Below are positions 48,601 through 62,200 of a stretch of 64,000 bases of DNA, piece by piece. The notes beneath the pieces are model-generated. The model was not told the origin of the DNA. It saw only the letters and a program-made list of their open reading frames with translations, and did no database searches. Source of the stretch: Galeopsis tetrahit (lineage: Eukaryota > Streptophyta > Magnoliopsida > Lamiales > Lamiaceae); contig OY776124.1 in assembly GCA_963675135.1 (NCBI GenBank), positions 2,215,001-2,279,000 on the forward strand, read 5' to 3'. The first letter of the stretch is position 1, and every line of letters starts with the position of its first letter. The position numbers were made by a program, and so were the translations under genes.

Positions 48601-49840
48601 GCGCACGCTTGTGCGCCGTTTTTACAAAGTTTTCAGATTGCCTCTCGGTTTTGCATTACTAGCTGAATTGGCCGTAGAATTAATTGTGTCGAGACGGTTT
48701 TTGAATTTGAGGCCTCGGGTGCGGAGTTTTTGACGTCGTCGCCCATATCCAAATTGCGCGCAGGCTTGTGCGCCGTTTTTACAAAGTTTTCAGATTGCCT
48801 CTCGGGTTTGAATTACCCACTGAATTGGCCATAGAATCAATTGTGTCGAGACGGTTTTTGAATTTGAGGCCTCGGGTGCGGAGTTTTTTACGTCGACGCC
48901 TAAAGCCAAATTGCGCGCACGCTTGTGCGCCGTTTTTACAAAGTTTTCAGATTGCCTCTCGGGTTTGCATTGCTAGCTGAATTGGTCATAGAATCAATTT
49001 TGTCGAGACAGTTTTTGAATTTGAGGCCTCGGGTGCGGAGTTTTTGACGTCGTAGCCCATATCCAAATTGCGCGCAGGCTTGTGCGCCGTTTTTACAAAG
49101 TTTTCAGATTGTCTCTCGGGTTTGAATTTCCCACTGAATTGGCCATAGAATCAATTGTGTCGAAACGGTTTTTGAATTTGAGGCCTCGGATGCGGAGTTT
49201 TTTACGTCGACGCCTATAGCCAAATTGCGCGCACGCTTGTGCGCCGTTTTTACAAAGTTTTCAGATTGCCTCTCGGTTTTGCATTACTAGCTGAATTGGC
49301 CGTAGAATTAATTGTGTCGAGACGGTTTTTGAATTTGAGGCCTCGGGTGCGGAGTTTTTGACGTCGTCGCCCATAGCCAAATTGCGCGCAGGCTTGTGCG
49401 CCGTTTTTACAAAGTTTTCAGATTGCCTCTCGGGTTTGAATTTCCCACTGAATTGGCCATAGAATCAATTGTGTCGAGACAGTTTTTGAATTTGAGGCCT
49501 CGGGTGCGGAGTTTTTTACGTCGACGCCCATAGCCAAATTGCGCGCACACTTGTGCGCCGTTTTTACAAAGTTTTCAGATTGCTATTCGGGTTTGCATTT
49601 CTAGCAGAATTGGCCATAGAATCAATTGTGTCGAGACGGTTTTTGAATTTGAGGCCTCGGGTGCGGAGTTTTTGACGTCGTCGCCCATAGTCAAATTGCG
49701 CGCACGGTTGTGCGCCGTTTTTACAAAGTTTTCAGATTGCCTCTCGGGTTTGCATTTCTAGCTGAATTGGCCATAGAATCTATTGTGTCGAGACGGTTTT
49801 TGAATTTGAGGCCTCGGGTGCGGAGTTTTTGACGTCGTCG
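45664..49840. repeat. 29-monomer segmental duplication, copy 1
   Basis: It matches 50226-54402 at an exact offset of 4,562 bp: 45777/50339, 46249/50811, 46723/51285, 47195/51757, 47353/51915, 47982/52544 and 48768/53330. The first base change I noticed between copies is GAGACGG near 47434 versus GAGACAG near 51996; I did not compare every base. It holds x2, two successive W monomers, TTTTACATAG monomers (47982), and a run of T6/ACGTCGACGCCTA monomers with GCGCAGGCTTG (48.4-49.5 kb). Confidence 0.88.
46408..46722 (+). repeat. Two adjacent class W monomers
   Basis: Class W is the most divergent regular class. It is preceded by CAAACTTGCGCGCATGG (one extra C and a changed dyad), and has GTTGTGTGCCATTTTTAC and CCTCCCAAGTTTGC with CATCCCTCACTG in the middle. 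Other copies begin near 41846, 50970, 51128, 55217 and 59310. All lie in the right half, and none occur before 41.8 kb. In W the dyad stem is largely lost. Confidence 0.82.
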
Positions 49841-50225
49841 CCCATAGCCAAATTGCGCGCACACTTGTGCGCCGTTTTTACAAAGTTTTCAGATTGCCTC
49901 TCGGGTTTGCATTTCTAGCTAAAATTGGACATAGAATCAATTGTGTCGAGACGGTTTTTGAATTTGAGGCCTCGGGTGCGGAGTTTTTTACGTCGTCGCC
50001 CATAGCCAAATTGCGCGCACGCTTGTGCGCCGTTTTTACAAAGTTTTCAGATTGCCTCTCGGGTTTGAATTTCCCACTGAATTGGCCATAAAATCAATTG
50101 TGTCGAGACGGTTTTTGAATTTGAGGCCTCGGGTGCGGAGTTTTTTACGTCGATGCCCATAGCCAAATTGCGCGCACGTTTGTGCGCCGTTTTTACAAAG
50201 TTTTCAGATTGCCTCTCGGTTTTGC
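49841..50225. repeat. Linker between 29-mer copies, related to 47.3-47.7 kb
   Basis: The monomer at 49867 (CTAAAATTGGACATAG, T6) and the next, with ATAAAATC and T6 ACGTCGATGCC, match 47353-47690 at an offset of 2,514 bp (16 monomers). Near 50213 the sequence changes to the CTCGGTTTTGCATTACTAG form that opens the second 29-mer copy. Confidence 0.78.
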
Positions 50226-53200
50226 ATTACTAGCTGAATTGGCCGTAGAATTAATTGTGTCGAGACGGTTTTTGAATTTGAGGCCTCGGGTGCGGAGTTT
50301 TTGACGTCGTCGACCATCGCCAAATTGCGCGCACGCTTGTGCGCCGTTTTTACAAAGTTTTCAGATTGCCTCTCGGGTTTGCATTTCTAGCTAAAATTGG
50401 CCATATAATCAATTGTGTCGAGACGGTTTTTGAATTTGAGGCCTCGGGTGCGGAGTTTTTGACGTCGTCGCCCATAGCCAAATTGCGCGCACGCTTGTGC
50501 GCCGTTTTTACAAAGTTTTCAGATTGCCTCTCGGGTTTGAATTTCCCACTGAATTGGCCATAGAATCAATTGTGTCGCGACGGTTTTTGAATTTGAGGCC
50601 TCGGGTGCGGAGTTTTTGACGTCGTCGCCCATAGTCAAATTGCGCGCACGGTTGTGCGCCGTTTTTACAAAGTTTTCAGATTGCCTCTCGGGTTTACATT
50701 GCTAGCTGAATTGGCCATAGAATCAATTTTGTCGAGACGGTTTTTGAATTTGAGGCCTCGGGTGCGGAGTTTTTGACGTCGTCGACCATCGCCAAATTGC
50801 GCGCACGCTTGTGCGCCGTTTTTACAAAATTTTCAGATTGCCTCTCGGGTTTGCATTTCTAGCTAAAATTGGCCATAGAATCAATTGTGTCGAGACGGTT
50901 TTTGAATTTGAGGCCTCGGGTGCGGAGTTTTTGACGTCGTCGCCCATAGCCAAACTTGCGCGCATGGTTGTGTGCCATTTTTACAAAGTTTTCAGATTGC
51001 CTCCCAAGTTTGCATCCCTCACTGAATTGGCCATAGAATCAATTGTGTCGAGACGGTTTTTGAATTTGAGGCCTCGGGTGCGGAGTTTTTTACGTCGTCG
51101 CCCATAGCCAAACTTGCGCGCATGGTTGTGTGCCATTTTTACAAAGTTTTCAGATTGCCTCCCAAGTTTGCATCCCTCACTGAATTGGCCATAGAATCAA
51201 TTGTGTCGAGACGGTTTTTAAATTTGAGGCCTCGGGTGCGGAGTTTTTGACGTCGTCGCCCATAACCAAATTGCGCGCACGCTTGTGCGCCATTTTTACA
51301 AAGTTTTCAAATTGCCTCTCGGGTTTGCATTTCTAGCTAAAATTGGTCATAGAATCAATTGTGTCGAGACGGTTTTTGAATTTGAGGCCTCGGGTGCGGA
51401 GTTTTTGACTTCGTCGCCCATAGCCAAATTGCGCGCACGCTTGTGCGCCGTTTTTACAAAGTTTTCAGATTGCCTCTCGGTTTTGAATTTCCCACTGAAT
51501 TGGCCATAGAATCAATTGTGTCAAGACGGTTTTTGAATTTGAGGCCTCGGGTGCGGAGTTTTTTACGTCGTCGCCCATAGTCAAATTGCGCACACGGTTG
51601 TGCGCCGTTTTTACAAAGTTTTCAGATTGCCTCTCGGGTTTGCATTACTAGCTGAATTGGCCATAGAATCAATTGTGTCGAGACGGTTTTTGAATTTGAG
51701 GCCTCGGGTGCAGAGTTTTTGACGTCGTCGCCCATAGCCAAATTGCGCGCAAGCTTGTGCGCCGTTTTTACAAAGTTTTCAAATTGCCTCTCGGGTTTGC
51801 ATTTCTAGCTAAAATTGGTCATAGAATCAATTGTGTCGAGACGGTTTTTGAATTTGAGGCCTCGGGTGCGGAGTTTTTGACGTCGTCGCCCATAGCCAAA
51901 TTGCGCGCACACTTGTGCGCCGTTTTTACAAAGTTTTCAGATTGCCTCTCGGGTTTGCATTTCTAGCTAAAATTGGACATAGAATCAATTGTGTCGAGAC
52001 AGTTTTTGAATTTGAGGCCTCGGGTGCGGAGTTTTTTACGTCGTCGCCCATAGCCAAATTGCGCGCACGCTTGTGCGCCGTTTTTACAAAGTTTTCAGAT
52101 TGCCTCTCGGGTTTGAATTTCCCACTGAATTGGCCATAAAATCAATTGTGTCGAGACGGTTTTTGAATTTGAGGCCTCGGGTGCGGAGTTTTTTACGTCG
52201 ATGCCCATAGCCAAATTGCGCGCACGTTTGTGCGCCGTTTTTACAAAGTTTTCAGATTGCCTCTCGGGTTTGCATTTCTAGCTGAATTGGCCATAGAATC
52301 AATTGTGTCGAGACGGTTTTTGAATTTGAGGCCTCGGGTGCGGAGTTTTTGACGTCGTCGCCCATAGTCAAATTGCGCGCACGCTTGTGCGCCGTTTTTA
52401 CAAAGTTTTCAGATTGCCTCTCGGGTTTGCATTACTAGCTGAATTGGCCATAGAATTGATTGTGTCGAGACGGTTTTTGAATTTGAGGCCTCGGGTGCGG
52501 AGTTTTTGACGTCGTCGCCCATAGCCAAATTGCGCGCACGCTTGTGCGCCGTTTTTACATAGTTTTCAAATTGCCTCTCGGGTTTGCATTTCTAGCTAAA
52601 ATTGGTCATAGAATCAATTGTGTCGAGACGGTTTTTGAATTTGAGGCCTCGGGTGCAGAGTTTTTGATGTCGTCGCCCATAGCCAAATTGCGCGCACTCT
52701 TGTGCGCCGTTTTTACAAAGTTTTCAGATTGCCTCTCGGGTTTGAATTTCCCACTGAATTGGCCATAGAATCAATTGTGTCGAGACGGTTTTTGAATTTG
52801 AGGCCTCGGGTGCGGAGTTTTTTACGTCGACGCCTATAGCCAAATTGCGCGCACGCTTGTGCGCCGTTTTTACAAAGTTATCAGATTGCCTCTCGGGTTT
52901 GCATTGCTAGCTGAATTGGCCATAGAATCAATTTTGTCGAGACAGTTTTTGAATTTGAGGCCTCGGGTGCGGAGTTTTTGACGTCGTAGCCCATATCCAA
53001 ATTGCGCGCAGGCTTGTGCGCCGTTTTTACAAAGTTTTCAGATTGCCTCTCGGGTTTGAATTTCCCACTGAATTGGCCATAGAATAAATTGTGTCGAAAC
53101 GGTTTTTGAATTTGAGGCCTCGGGTGCGGAGTTTTTTACGTCGACGCCTATAGCCAAATTGCGCGCACGCTTGTGCGCCGTTTTTACAAAGTTTTCAGAT

Positions 53201-54402
53201 TGCCTCTCGGTTTTGCATTACTAGCTGAATTGGCCGTAGAATTAATTGTGTCGAGACGGTTTTTGAATTTGAGGCCTCGGGTGCGGAGTTTTTGACGTCG
53301 TCGCCCATATCCAAATTGCGCGCAGGCTTGTGCGCCGTTTTTACAAAGTTTTCAGATTGCCTCTCGGGTTTGAATTACCCACTGAATTGGCCATAGAATC
53401 AATTGTGTCGAGACGGTTTTTGAATTTGAGGCCTCGGGTGCGGAGTTTTTTACGTCGACGCCTAAAGCCAAATTGCGCGCACGCTTGTGCGCCGTTTTTA
53501 CAAAGTTTTCAGATTGCCTCTCGGGTTTGCATTGCTAGCTGAATTGGTCATAGAATCAATTTTGTCGAGACAGTTTTTGAATTTGAGGCCTCGGGTGCGG
53601 AGTTTTTGACGTCGTAGCCCATATCCAAATTGCGCGCAGGCTTGTGCGCCGTTTTTACAAAGTTTTCAGATTGTCTCTCGGGTTTGAATTTCCCACTGAA
53701 TTGGCCATAGAATCAATTGTGTCGAAACGGTTTTTGAATTTGAGGCCTCGGATGCGGAGTTTTTTACGTCGACGCCTATAGCCAAATTGCGCGCACGCTT
53801 GTGCGCCGTTTTTACAAAGTTTTCAGATTGCCTCTCGGTTTTGCATTACTAGCTGAATTGGCCGTAGAATTAATTGTGTCGAGACGGTTTTTGAATTTGA
53901 GGCCTCGGGTGCGGAGTTTTTGACGTCGTCGCCCATAGCCAAATTGCGCGCAGGCTTGTGCGCCGTTTTTACAAAGTTTTCAGATTGCCTCTCGGGTTTG
54001 AATTTCCCACTGAATTGGCCATAGAATCAATTGTGTCGAGACAGTTTTTGAATTTGAGGCCTCGGGTGCGGAGTTTTTTACGTCGACGCCCATAGCCAAA
54101 TTGCGCGCACACTTGTGCGCCGTTTTTACAAAGTTTTCAGATTGCTATTCGGGTTTGCATTTCTAGCAGAATTGGCCATAGAATCAATTGTGTCGAGACG
54201 GTTTTTGAATTTGAGGCCTCGGGTGCGGAGTTTTTGACGTCGTCGCCCATAGTCAAATTGCGCGCACGGTTGTGCGCCGTTTTTACAAAGTTTTCAGATT
54301 GCCTCTCGGGTTTGCATTTCTAGCTGAATTGGCCATAGAATCTATTGTGTCGAGACGGTTTTTGAATTTGAGGCCTCGGGTGCGGAGTTTTTGACGTCGT
54401 CG
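50226..54402. repeat. 29-monomer segmental duplication, copy 2
   Basis: Near-identical to 45664-49840. It ends near 54402, where copy 1 has GCCCATAGCC and copy 2 has GCCCCTAACC. From about 51080 onward this copy is also matched by 59260-63110 at 8,182-8,183 bp, so part of the block exists three times. Confidence 0.88.
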
Positions 54403-57400
54403 CCCCTAACCAAATTGCGCGCACGCTTGTGCGTCGTTTTTACAAAGTTTTCAGATTGCCTCTCGGGTTTGCATTACTAGCTGAATATGCCATAGAATCA
54501 ATTGTGTCGAGACGGTTTTTGAATTTGAGGCCTCGGGTGTGGAGTTTTTGACGTCGTCGCCCATAACCAAATTTCGCGCACGCTTGTGCGCCGTTTTTAC
54601 AAAGTTTTCAAATTGCCTCTCGGGTTTGCATTTCTACCTAAAATTGGTCATAGAATCAATTGTGTCGAGACGGTTTTTGAATTTGAGGCCTCGGGTGCGG
54701 AGTTTTTTACGTCGTAGCCCATATCCAAATTGCGCGCAGGCTTGTGCGCCGTTTTTACAAAGTTTTCAGATTGCCTCTCGGGTTTGAATTACCCACTGAA
54801 TTGGCCATAGAATCAATTGTGTCCAGACGGTTTTTGAATTTGAGGCCTCGGGTGCGGAGTTTTTTACGTCGACGCCTATAGCCAAATTGCGCGCACGCTT
54901 GTGCGCCGTTTTTACAAAGTTTTCAGATTGCCTCTCGGGTTTGCATTGCTAGCTGAATTGGCCATAGAATCAATTTTGTCGAGACGGTTTTTGAATTTGA
55001 GGCCTCGGGTGCAGAGTTTTTGACGTCGTCGCCCCTAACCAAATTGCGCGCACGCTTGTGCGCCGTTTTTACAAAGTTTTCAGATTGCCATTCGGGTTTG
55101 CATTTCTAGCTGAATTAGCCATAGAATCAATTGTGTCGAGACGGTTTTTGAATTTGAGGCCTCGGGTGCGGAGTTTTTGACGTCGACGCCCATAACCAAA
55201 CTTGCGCGCATGGTTGTGTGCCATTTTTACAAATTTTTCAGATTGCCTCCCAAGTTTGCATCCCTCACTGAATTGGCCATAGAATCAATTGTGTCGAGAC
55301 GGTTTTTGAATTTACCACTGAATTGGCGGCGGAGTTTTTAACGTCGTCGCCCATAGCCAAATTGCGCGCACGCTTGTGCGCCATTTTTACAAAGTTTTCA
55401 GATTGCCTCTCGGGTTTGCATTTCTAGCTGAATTGGCCATAGAATCAATTGTGTCGAGACGGTTTTTGAATTTGAGGCCTCGGGTGCGGAGTTTTTGACG
55501 TCGTCGCCCATAGTCAAATTGCGCGCACGCTTGTGCGCCGTTTTTACAAAGTTTTCAGATTGCCTCTCGGTTTTGCATTACTAGCTGAATTGGCCATAGA
55601 ATTAATTGTGTCGAGACGGTTTTTGAATTTGAGGCCTCGGGTGTGGAGTTTTTGACGTCGTCGCCCATAGCCAAATTGCGCGCACGCTTGTGCGCCGTTT
55701 TTACAAAGTTTTCAAATTGCCTCTCGGGTTTGCATTTCCAGCTAAAATTGGTCATAGAATCAATTATGTCGAGACGGTTTTTGAATTTGAGGCCTAGAGT
55801 GCGGAGTTTTTGACGTCGTCGCCCATATCCAAATTGCGCGCAGGCTTGTGCGCCGTTTTTACAAAGTTTTCAGATTGCCTCTTGGGTTTGAATTACCCAC
55901 TGAATTGGCCATAGAATCAATTGTGTCGAGTCGGTTTTTGAATTTGAGGCCTCGGGTGCGGAGTTTTTTACGTCGACGCCCATAGCCAAATTGCGCGCAC
56001 GCTTGTGCGCCATTTTTACAAAGTTTTCAGATTGCCTCTCTGGTTTGCATTACTAGCTGAATTGGCCATAGAATCAATTTTGTCGAGACGGTTTTTGAAT
56101 TTCAGGCCTCGGGTGCGGAGTTTTTGACGTCGTCGCCCCTAACCAAATTGCGCGCACGCTTGTGCGCCGTTTTTACAAAGTTTTTAGATTGCCATTCGGG
56201 TTTGCATATCTAGCTGAATTGGCCATAAAATCAATTGTGTCGAGACGGTTTTTGAATTTGAGGCCTCGGGTGCGGAGTTTTTGACGTCGTCGCCCATAGT
56301 CAAATTGCGCGCACGGTTATGCGCCGTTTTTACAAAGTTTTCAGATTGCCTCTCGAGTTTGCATTTCTAGCTGAATTGGCCATAGAATCAATTGTGTCGA
56401 GACGGTTTTTGAATTTGAGGCCTCGGGTGCGGAGTTTTTTACGTCGTCGCCCATAGCCAAATTGCGCACACGCTTGTGCGCCGTTTTTACAAAGTTTTCA
56501 AATTGCCTCTCAGGTTTGCATCCCTAGCTAAAATTGGTCATAGAATCAATTGTGTCGAGACGGTTTTTGAATTTGAGGCCTCGGGTGCAGAGTTTTTGAC
56601 GTCGTCGCCCATAGCCAAATTGCTCGCACGCTTGTGCGCCGTTTTTACAAAGTTTTCAGATTGCCTCTCGGGTTTGAATTTCCCACTGAATTGGCCATAG
56701 AATCAATTGTGTCGAGACGGTTTTTGAATTTGAGGCCTCGGGTGCGGAGTTTTTTTACATCGTCGCCCATAGCCAAATTGCGCGCACGCTTGTGCGCCGT
56801 TTTTACAAAGTTTTCAGATTGCCTCTCGGTTTGCATTTCTAGCTGAATTGGCCATAGAATCAATTTTGTCGAGACGGTTTTTGAATTTGAGGCCTCGGGT
56901 GCGGAGTTTTTGACGTCGTCGCCCCTAACCAAATTGCGCGCACGCTTGTGCGCCGTTTGTACAAAGTTTTCAGATTGCCATTCGGGTTTGCATCCCTAGC
57001 TGAATTGGCCATAGAATCAATTGTGTCGCGACGGTTTTTGAATTTGAGGCCTCGGGTGCGGAGTTTTTGACGTCGTCGCCCATAGTCAAATTGCGCGCAC
57101 GGTTGTGCGCCGTTTTTACAAAGTTTTCAGATTGCCTCTCGGGTTTGCATTACTAGCTGAATTGGCCATAGAATCAATTGTGTCGAGACGGTTTTTGAAT
57201 TTGAGGCCTCGGGTGCAGAGTTTTTGACGTCGTCGCCCATAGCCAAATTGCGCGCAAGCTTGTGCGCCGTTTTTACAAAGTTTTCAAATTGCCTCTCGGG
57301 TTTGCATTCCAAGCTAAAATTGGTCATAGAATCAATTGTGTCGAGACGGTTTTTGAATTTGAGGCCTCGGGTGCAGAGTTTTTGACGTCGTCGCCCATAG

Positions 57401-57735
57401 CCAAATTGCGCGCAAGCTTGTGCGCCGTTTTTACAAAGTTTTCAAATTGCCTCTCGGGTTTGCATTTCTAGCTAAAATTGGTCATAGAATCAATTGTGTC
57501 GAGACGGTTTTTGAATTTGAGGCCTCGGGTGCGGAGTTTTTGACGTCGTCGCCCATAGCCAAATTGCGCGCACACTTGTGCGCCGTTTTTACAAAGTTTT
57601 CAGATTGCCTCTCGGGTTTGCATTTCTAGCTAAAATTGGACATAGAATCAATTGTGTCGAGACGGTTTTTGAATTTGAGGCCTCGGGTGCGGAGTTTTTT
57701 ACGTCGTCGCCCATAGCCAAATTGCGCGCACGCTT
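54403..57735. repeat. Irregular mixed monomers with M-type patch
   Basis: Contents include monomers with CTGAATATGCC and CATTTCTACC (54.4-54.7 kb), T6/GTCGAC forms, one W monomer (near 55217), the patched monomer at 55311-55331, a TCTCTGGTTTGC monomer (56036), and a near-regular m7-m1a-m2-m3-m4-m5 stretch at 56476-57419 like those of the left half. m5-like monomers at 57262 and 57420 are tandem copies 158 bp apart. 56036-56920 is matched by 63115-64000 at 7,079 bp. Confidence 0.78.
55311..55331 (+). repeat. Patched monomer: template-switch-like substitution
   Basis: Normal monomers read GAATTTGAGGCCTCGGGTGCGGAG here. This one reads GAATTTACCACTGAATTGGC and then GGCGGAG. The foreign piece CCACTGAATTGGC is native to another part of the monomer, where it follows GAATTTC or GAATTAC in the m1, m6 and y4 types. 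The shared GAATTT is a natural microhomology for the jump, and GGC/GGCGG for the return. The palindrome GAGGCCTC is lost and the monomer gains a few bases. Confidence 0.78.
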
Positions 57736-58993
57736 GTGCGCCGTTTTTACAAAGTTTTCAGATTGCCTCTCGGGTTTGAATTTCCCACTGAATTGGCCAT
57801 AGAATCAATTGTGTCGAGACGGTTTTTGAATTTGAGGCCTCGGGTGCGGAGTTTTTTACGTCGATGCCCATAGCCAAATTGCGCGCACGTTTGTGCGCCG
57901 TTTTTACAAAGTTTTCAGATTGCGTCTCGGGTTTGCATTTCTAGCTGAATTGGCCATAGAATCAATTGTGTCGAGACGGTTTTTGAATTTGAGGCCTCGG
58001 GTGCGGAGTTTTTGACGTCGTCGCCCATAGTAAAATTGCGCGCACGCTTGTGCGCCGTTTTTACAAAGTTTTCAGATTGCCTCTCGGGTTTGCATTACTA
58101 GCTGAATTGGCCATAGAATTGATTGTGTCGAGACGGTTTTTGAATTTGAGGCCTCGGGTGCGGAGTTTTTGACGTCGTCGCCCATAGCCAAATTGCGCGC
58201 ACGCTTGTGCGCCGTTTTTACATAGTTTTCAAATTGCCTCTCGGGTTTGCATTTCTAGCTAAAATTGGTCATAGAATCAATTGTGTCGAGACGGTTTTTG
58301 AATTTGAGGCCTCGGGTGCAGAGTTTTTGACGTCGTCGCCCATAGCCAAATTGCGCGCACGCTTGTGCGCCGTTTTTACAAAGTTTTCAGATTGCCTCTC
58401 GGGTTTGAATTTCCCACTGAATTGGCCATAGAATCAATTGTGTCGAGACGGTTTTTGAATTTGAGGCCTCGGGTGCGGAGTTTTTTACGTCGATGCCCAT
58501 AGCCAAATTGCGCGCACGTTTGTGCGCCGTTTTTACAAAGTTTTCAGATTGCCTCTCGGGTTTGCATTTCTAGCTGAATTGGCCATAGAATCAATTGTGT
58601 CGAGACGGTTTTTGAATTTGAGGCCTCGGGTGCGGAGTTTTTGACGTCGTCGCCCATAGTCAAATTGCGCGCACGCTTGTGCGCCGTTTTTACAAAGTTT
58701 TCAGATTGCCTCTCGGGTTTGCATTACTAGCTGAATTGGCCATAGAATTGATTGTGTCGAGACGGTTTTTGAATTTGAGGCCTCGGGTGCGGAGTTTTTG
58801 ACGTCGTCGCCCATAGCCAAATTGCGCGCACGCTTGTGCGCCGTTTTTACATAGTTTTCAAATTGCCTCTCGGGTTTGCATTTCTAGCTAAAATTGGTCA
58901 TAGAATCAATTGTGTCGAGACGGTTTTTGAATTTGAGGCCTCGGGTGCGGAGTTTTTGACTTCGTCGCCCATAGCCAAATTGCGCGCACGCTT
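57736..58993. repeat. Tandem duplication of 4 monomers (629 bp)
   Basis: The unit is m1a with T6 ACGTCGATGCC, y1 (CGTTTGTGCG), y2 (GAATTGATTG) and y3 with TTTTACATAG. Copies start near 57736 and 58365; y3 starts at 58207 and 58836. Copy 1 has private ATTGCGTCTCGGG and AGTAAAATTG. The same four-monomer order also exists near 47510-48140 and 60256-60880. Confidence 0.83.
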
Positions 58994-59259
58994 GTGCGCC
59001 GTTTTTACAAAGTTTTCAGATTGCCTCTCTGGTTTGCATTACTAGCTGAATTGGCCATAGAATCAATTTTGTCGAGACGGTTTTTGAATTTCAGGCCTCG
59101 GGTGCGGAGTTTTTGACGTCGTCGACCATCGCCAAATTGCGCGCACGCTTGTGCGCCGTTTTTACAAAGTTTTCAGATTGCCTCTCGGGTTTGCATTTCT
59201 AGCTAAAATTGGCCATAGAATCAATTGTGTCGAGACGGTTTTTGAATTTGAGGCCTCGG
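58994..59259. repeat. Linker: TCTCTGG monomer and x2
   Basis: A TCTCTGGTTTGCATTACTAG monomer with GAATTTCAGGCC, like that at 56036, is followed by an x2-type monomer (59151) ending in T6, then by the W monomer that opens the third copy of the large duplication. Confidence 0.75.
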
Positions 59260-62200
59260 GTGCGGAGTTTTTTACGTCGTCGCCCATAGCCAAACTTGCG
59301 CGCATGGTTGTGTGCCATTTTTACAAAGTTTTCAGATTGCCTCCCAAGTTTGCATCCCTCACTGAATTGGCCATAGAATCAATTGTGTCGAGACGGTTTT
59401 TAAATTTGAGGCCTCGGGTGCGGAGTTTTTGACGTCGTCGCCCATAACCAAATTGCGCGCACGCTTGTGCGCCATTTTTACAAAGTTTTCAAATTGCCTC
59501 TCGGGTTTGCATTTCTAGCTAAAATTGGTCATAGAATCAATTGTGTCGAGACGGTTTTTGAATTTGAGGCCTCGGGTGCGGAGTTTTTGACTTCGTCGCC
59601 CATAGCCAAATTGCGCGCACGCTTGTGCGCCGTTTTTACAAAGTTTTCAGATTGCCTCTCGGGTTTGAATTTCCCACTGAATTGGCCATAGAATCAATTG
59701 TGTCGAGACGGTTTTTGAATTTGAGGCCTCGGGTGCGGAGTTTTTTACGTCGTCGCCCATAGTCAAATTGCGCACACGGTTGTGCGCCGTTTTTACAAAG
59801 TTTTCAGATTGCCTCTCGGGTTTTGCATTACTAGCTGAATTGGCCATAGAATCAATTGTGTCGAGACGGTTTTTGAATATTAGGCCTCGGGTGCAGAGTT
59901 TTTGACGTCGTCGCCCATAGCCAAATTGCGCGCAAGCTTGTGCGCCGTTTTTACAAAGTTTTCAAATTGCCTCTCGGGTTTGCATTTCTAGCTAAAATTG
60001 GTCATAGAATCAATTGTGTCGAGACGGTTTTTGAATTTGAGGCCTCGGGTGCGGAGTTTTTGACGTCGTCGCCCATAGCCAAATTGCGCGCACACTTGTG
60101 CGCCGTTTTTACAAAGTTTTCAGATTGCCTCTCGGGTTTGCATTTCTAGCTAAAATTGGACATAGAATCAATTGTGTCGAGACGGTTTTTGAATTTGAGG
60201 CCTCGGGTGCGGAGTTTTTTACGTCGTCGCCCATAGCCAAATTGCGCGCACGCTTGTGCGCCGTTTTTACAAAGTTTACAGATTGCCTCTCGGGTTTGAA
60301 TTTCCCACTGAATTGGCCATAGAATCAATTGTGTCGAGACGGTTTTTGAATTTGAGGCCTCGGGTGCGGAGTTTTTTACGTCGATGCCCATAGCCAAATT
60401 GCGCGCACGTTTGTGCACTGTTTTTACAAAGTTTTCAGATTGCCTCTCGGGTTTGCATTTCTAGCTGAATTGGCCATAGAATCAATTGTGTCGAGACGGT
60501 TTTTGAATTTGAGGCCTCGGGTGCGGAGTTTTTGACGTCGTCGCCCATAGTCAAATTGCGCGCACGCTTGTGCGCCGTTTTTACAAAGTTTTCAGATTGC
60601 CTCTCGGGTTTGCATTACTAGCTGAATTGGCCATAGAATTGATTGTGTCGAGACGGTTTTTGAATTTGAGGCCTCGGGTGCGGAGTTTTTGACGTCGTCG
60701 CCCATAGCCAAATTGCGCGCACGCTTGTGCGCCGTTTTTACATAGTTTTCAAATTGCCTCTCGGGTTTGCATTTCTAGCTAAAATTGGTCATAGAATCAA
60801 TTGTGTCGAGACGGTTTTTGAATTTGAGGCCTCGGGTGCAGAGTTTTTGACGTCGTCGCCCATAGCCAAATTGCGCGCACGCTTGTGCGCCGTTTTTACA
60901 AAGTTTTCAGATTGCCTCTCGGGTTTGAATTTCCCACTGAATAGGCCATAGAATCAATTGTGTCGAGACGGTTTTTGAATTTGAGGCCTCGGGTGCGGAG
61001 TTTTTTACGTCGACGCCTATAGCCAAATTGCGCGCACGCTTGTGCGCCGTTTTTACAAAGTTATCAGATTGCCTCTCGGGTTTGCATTGCTAGCTGAATT
61101 GGCCATAGAATCAATTTTGTCGAGACAGTTTTTGAATTTGAGGCCTCGGGTGCGGAGTTTTTGACGTCGTAGCCCATATCCAAATTGCGCGCAGGCTTGT
61201 GCGCCGTTTTTACAAAGTTTTCAGATTGCCTCTCGGGTTTGAATTTCCCACTGAATTGGCCATAGAATAAATTGTGTCGAAACGGTTTTTGAATTTGAGG
61301 CCTCGGGTGCGGAGTTTTTTACGTCGACGCCTATAGCCAAATTGCGCGCACGCTTGTGCGCCGTTTTTACAAAGTTTTCAGATTGCCTCTCGGTTTTGCA
61401 TTACTAGCTGAATTGGCCGTAGAATTAATTGTGTCGAGACGGTTTTTGAATTTGAGGCCTCGGGTGCGGAGTTTTTGACGTCGTCGCCCATATCCAAATT
61501 GCGCGCAGGCTTGTGCGCCGTTTTTACAAAGTTTTCAGATTGCCTCTCGGGTTTGAATTACCCACTGAATTGGCCATAGAATCAATTGTGTCGAGACGGT
61601 TTTTGAATTTGAGGCCTCGGGTGCGGAGTTTTTTACGTCGACGCCTAAAGCCAAATTGCGCGCACGCTTGTGCGCCGTTTTTACAAAGTTTTCAGATTGC
61701 CTCTCGGGTTTGCATTGCTAGCTGAATTGGTCATAGAATCAATTTTGTCGAGACAGTTTTTGAATTTGAGGCCTCGGGTGCGGAGTTTTTGACGTCGTAG
61801 CCCATATCCAAATTGCGCGCAGGCTTGTGCGCCGTTTTTACAAAGTTTTCAGATTGCCTCTCGGGTTTGAATTTCCCACTGAATTGGCCATAGAATCAAT
61901 TGTGTCGAAACGGTTTTTGAATTTGAGGCCTCGGATGCGGAGTTTTTTACGTCGACGCCTATAGCCAAATTGCGCGCACGCTTGTGCGCCGTTTTTACAA
62001 AGTTTTCAGATTGCCTCTCGGTTTTGCATTACTAGCTGAATTGGCCGTAGAATTAATTGTGTCGAGACGGTTTTTGAATTTGAGGCCTCGGGTGCGGAGT
62101 TTTTGACGTCGTCGCCCATAGCCAAATTGCGCGCAGGCTTGTGCGCCGTTTTTACAAAGTTTTCAGATTGCCTCTCGGATTTGAATTTCCCACTGAATTG

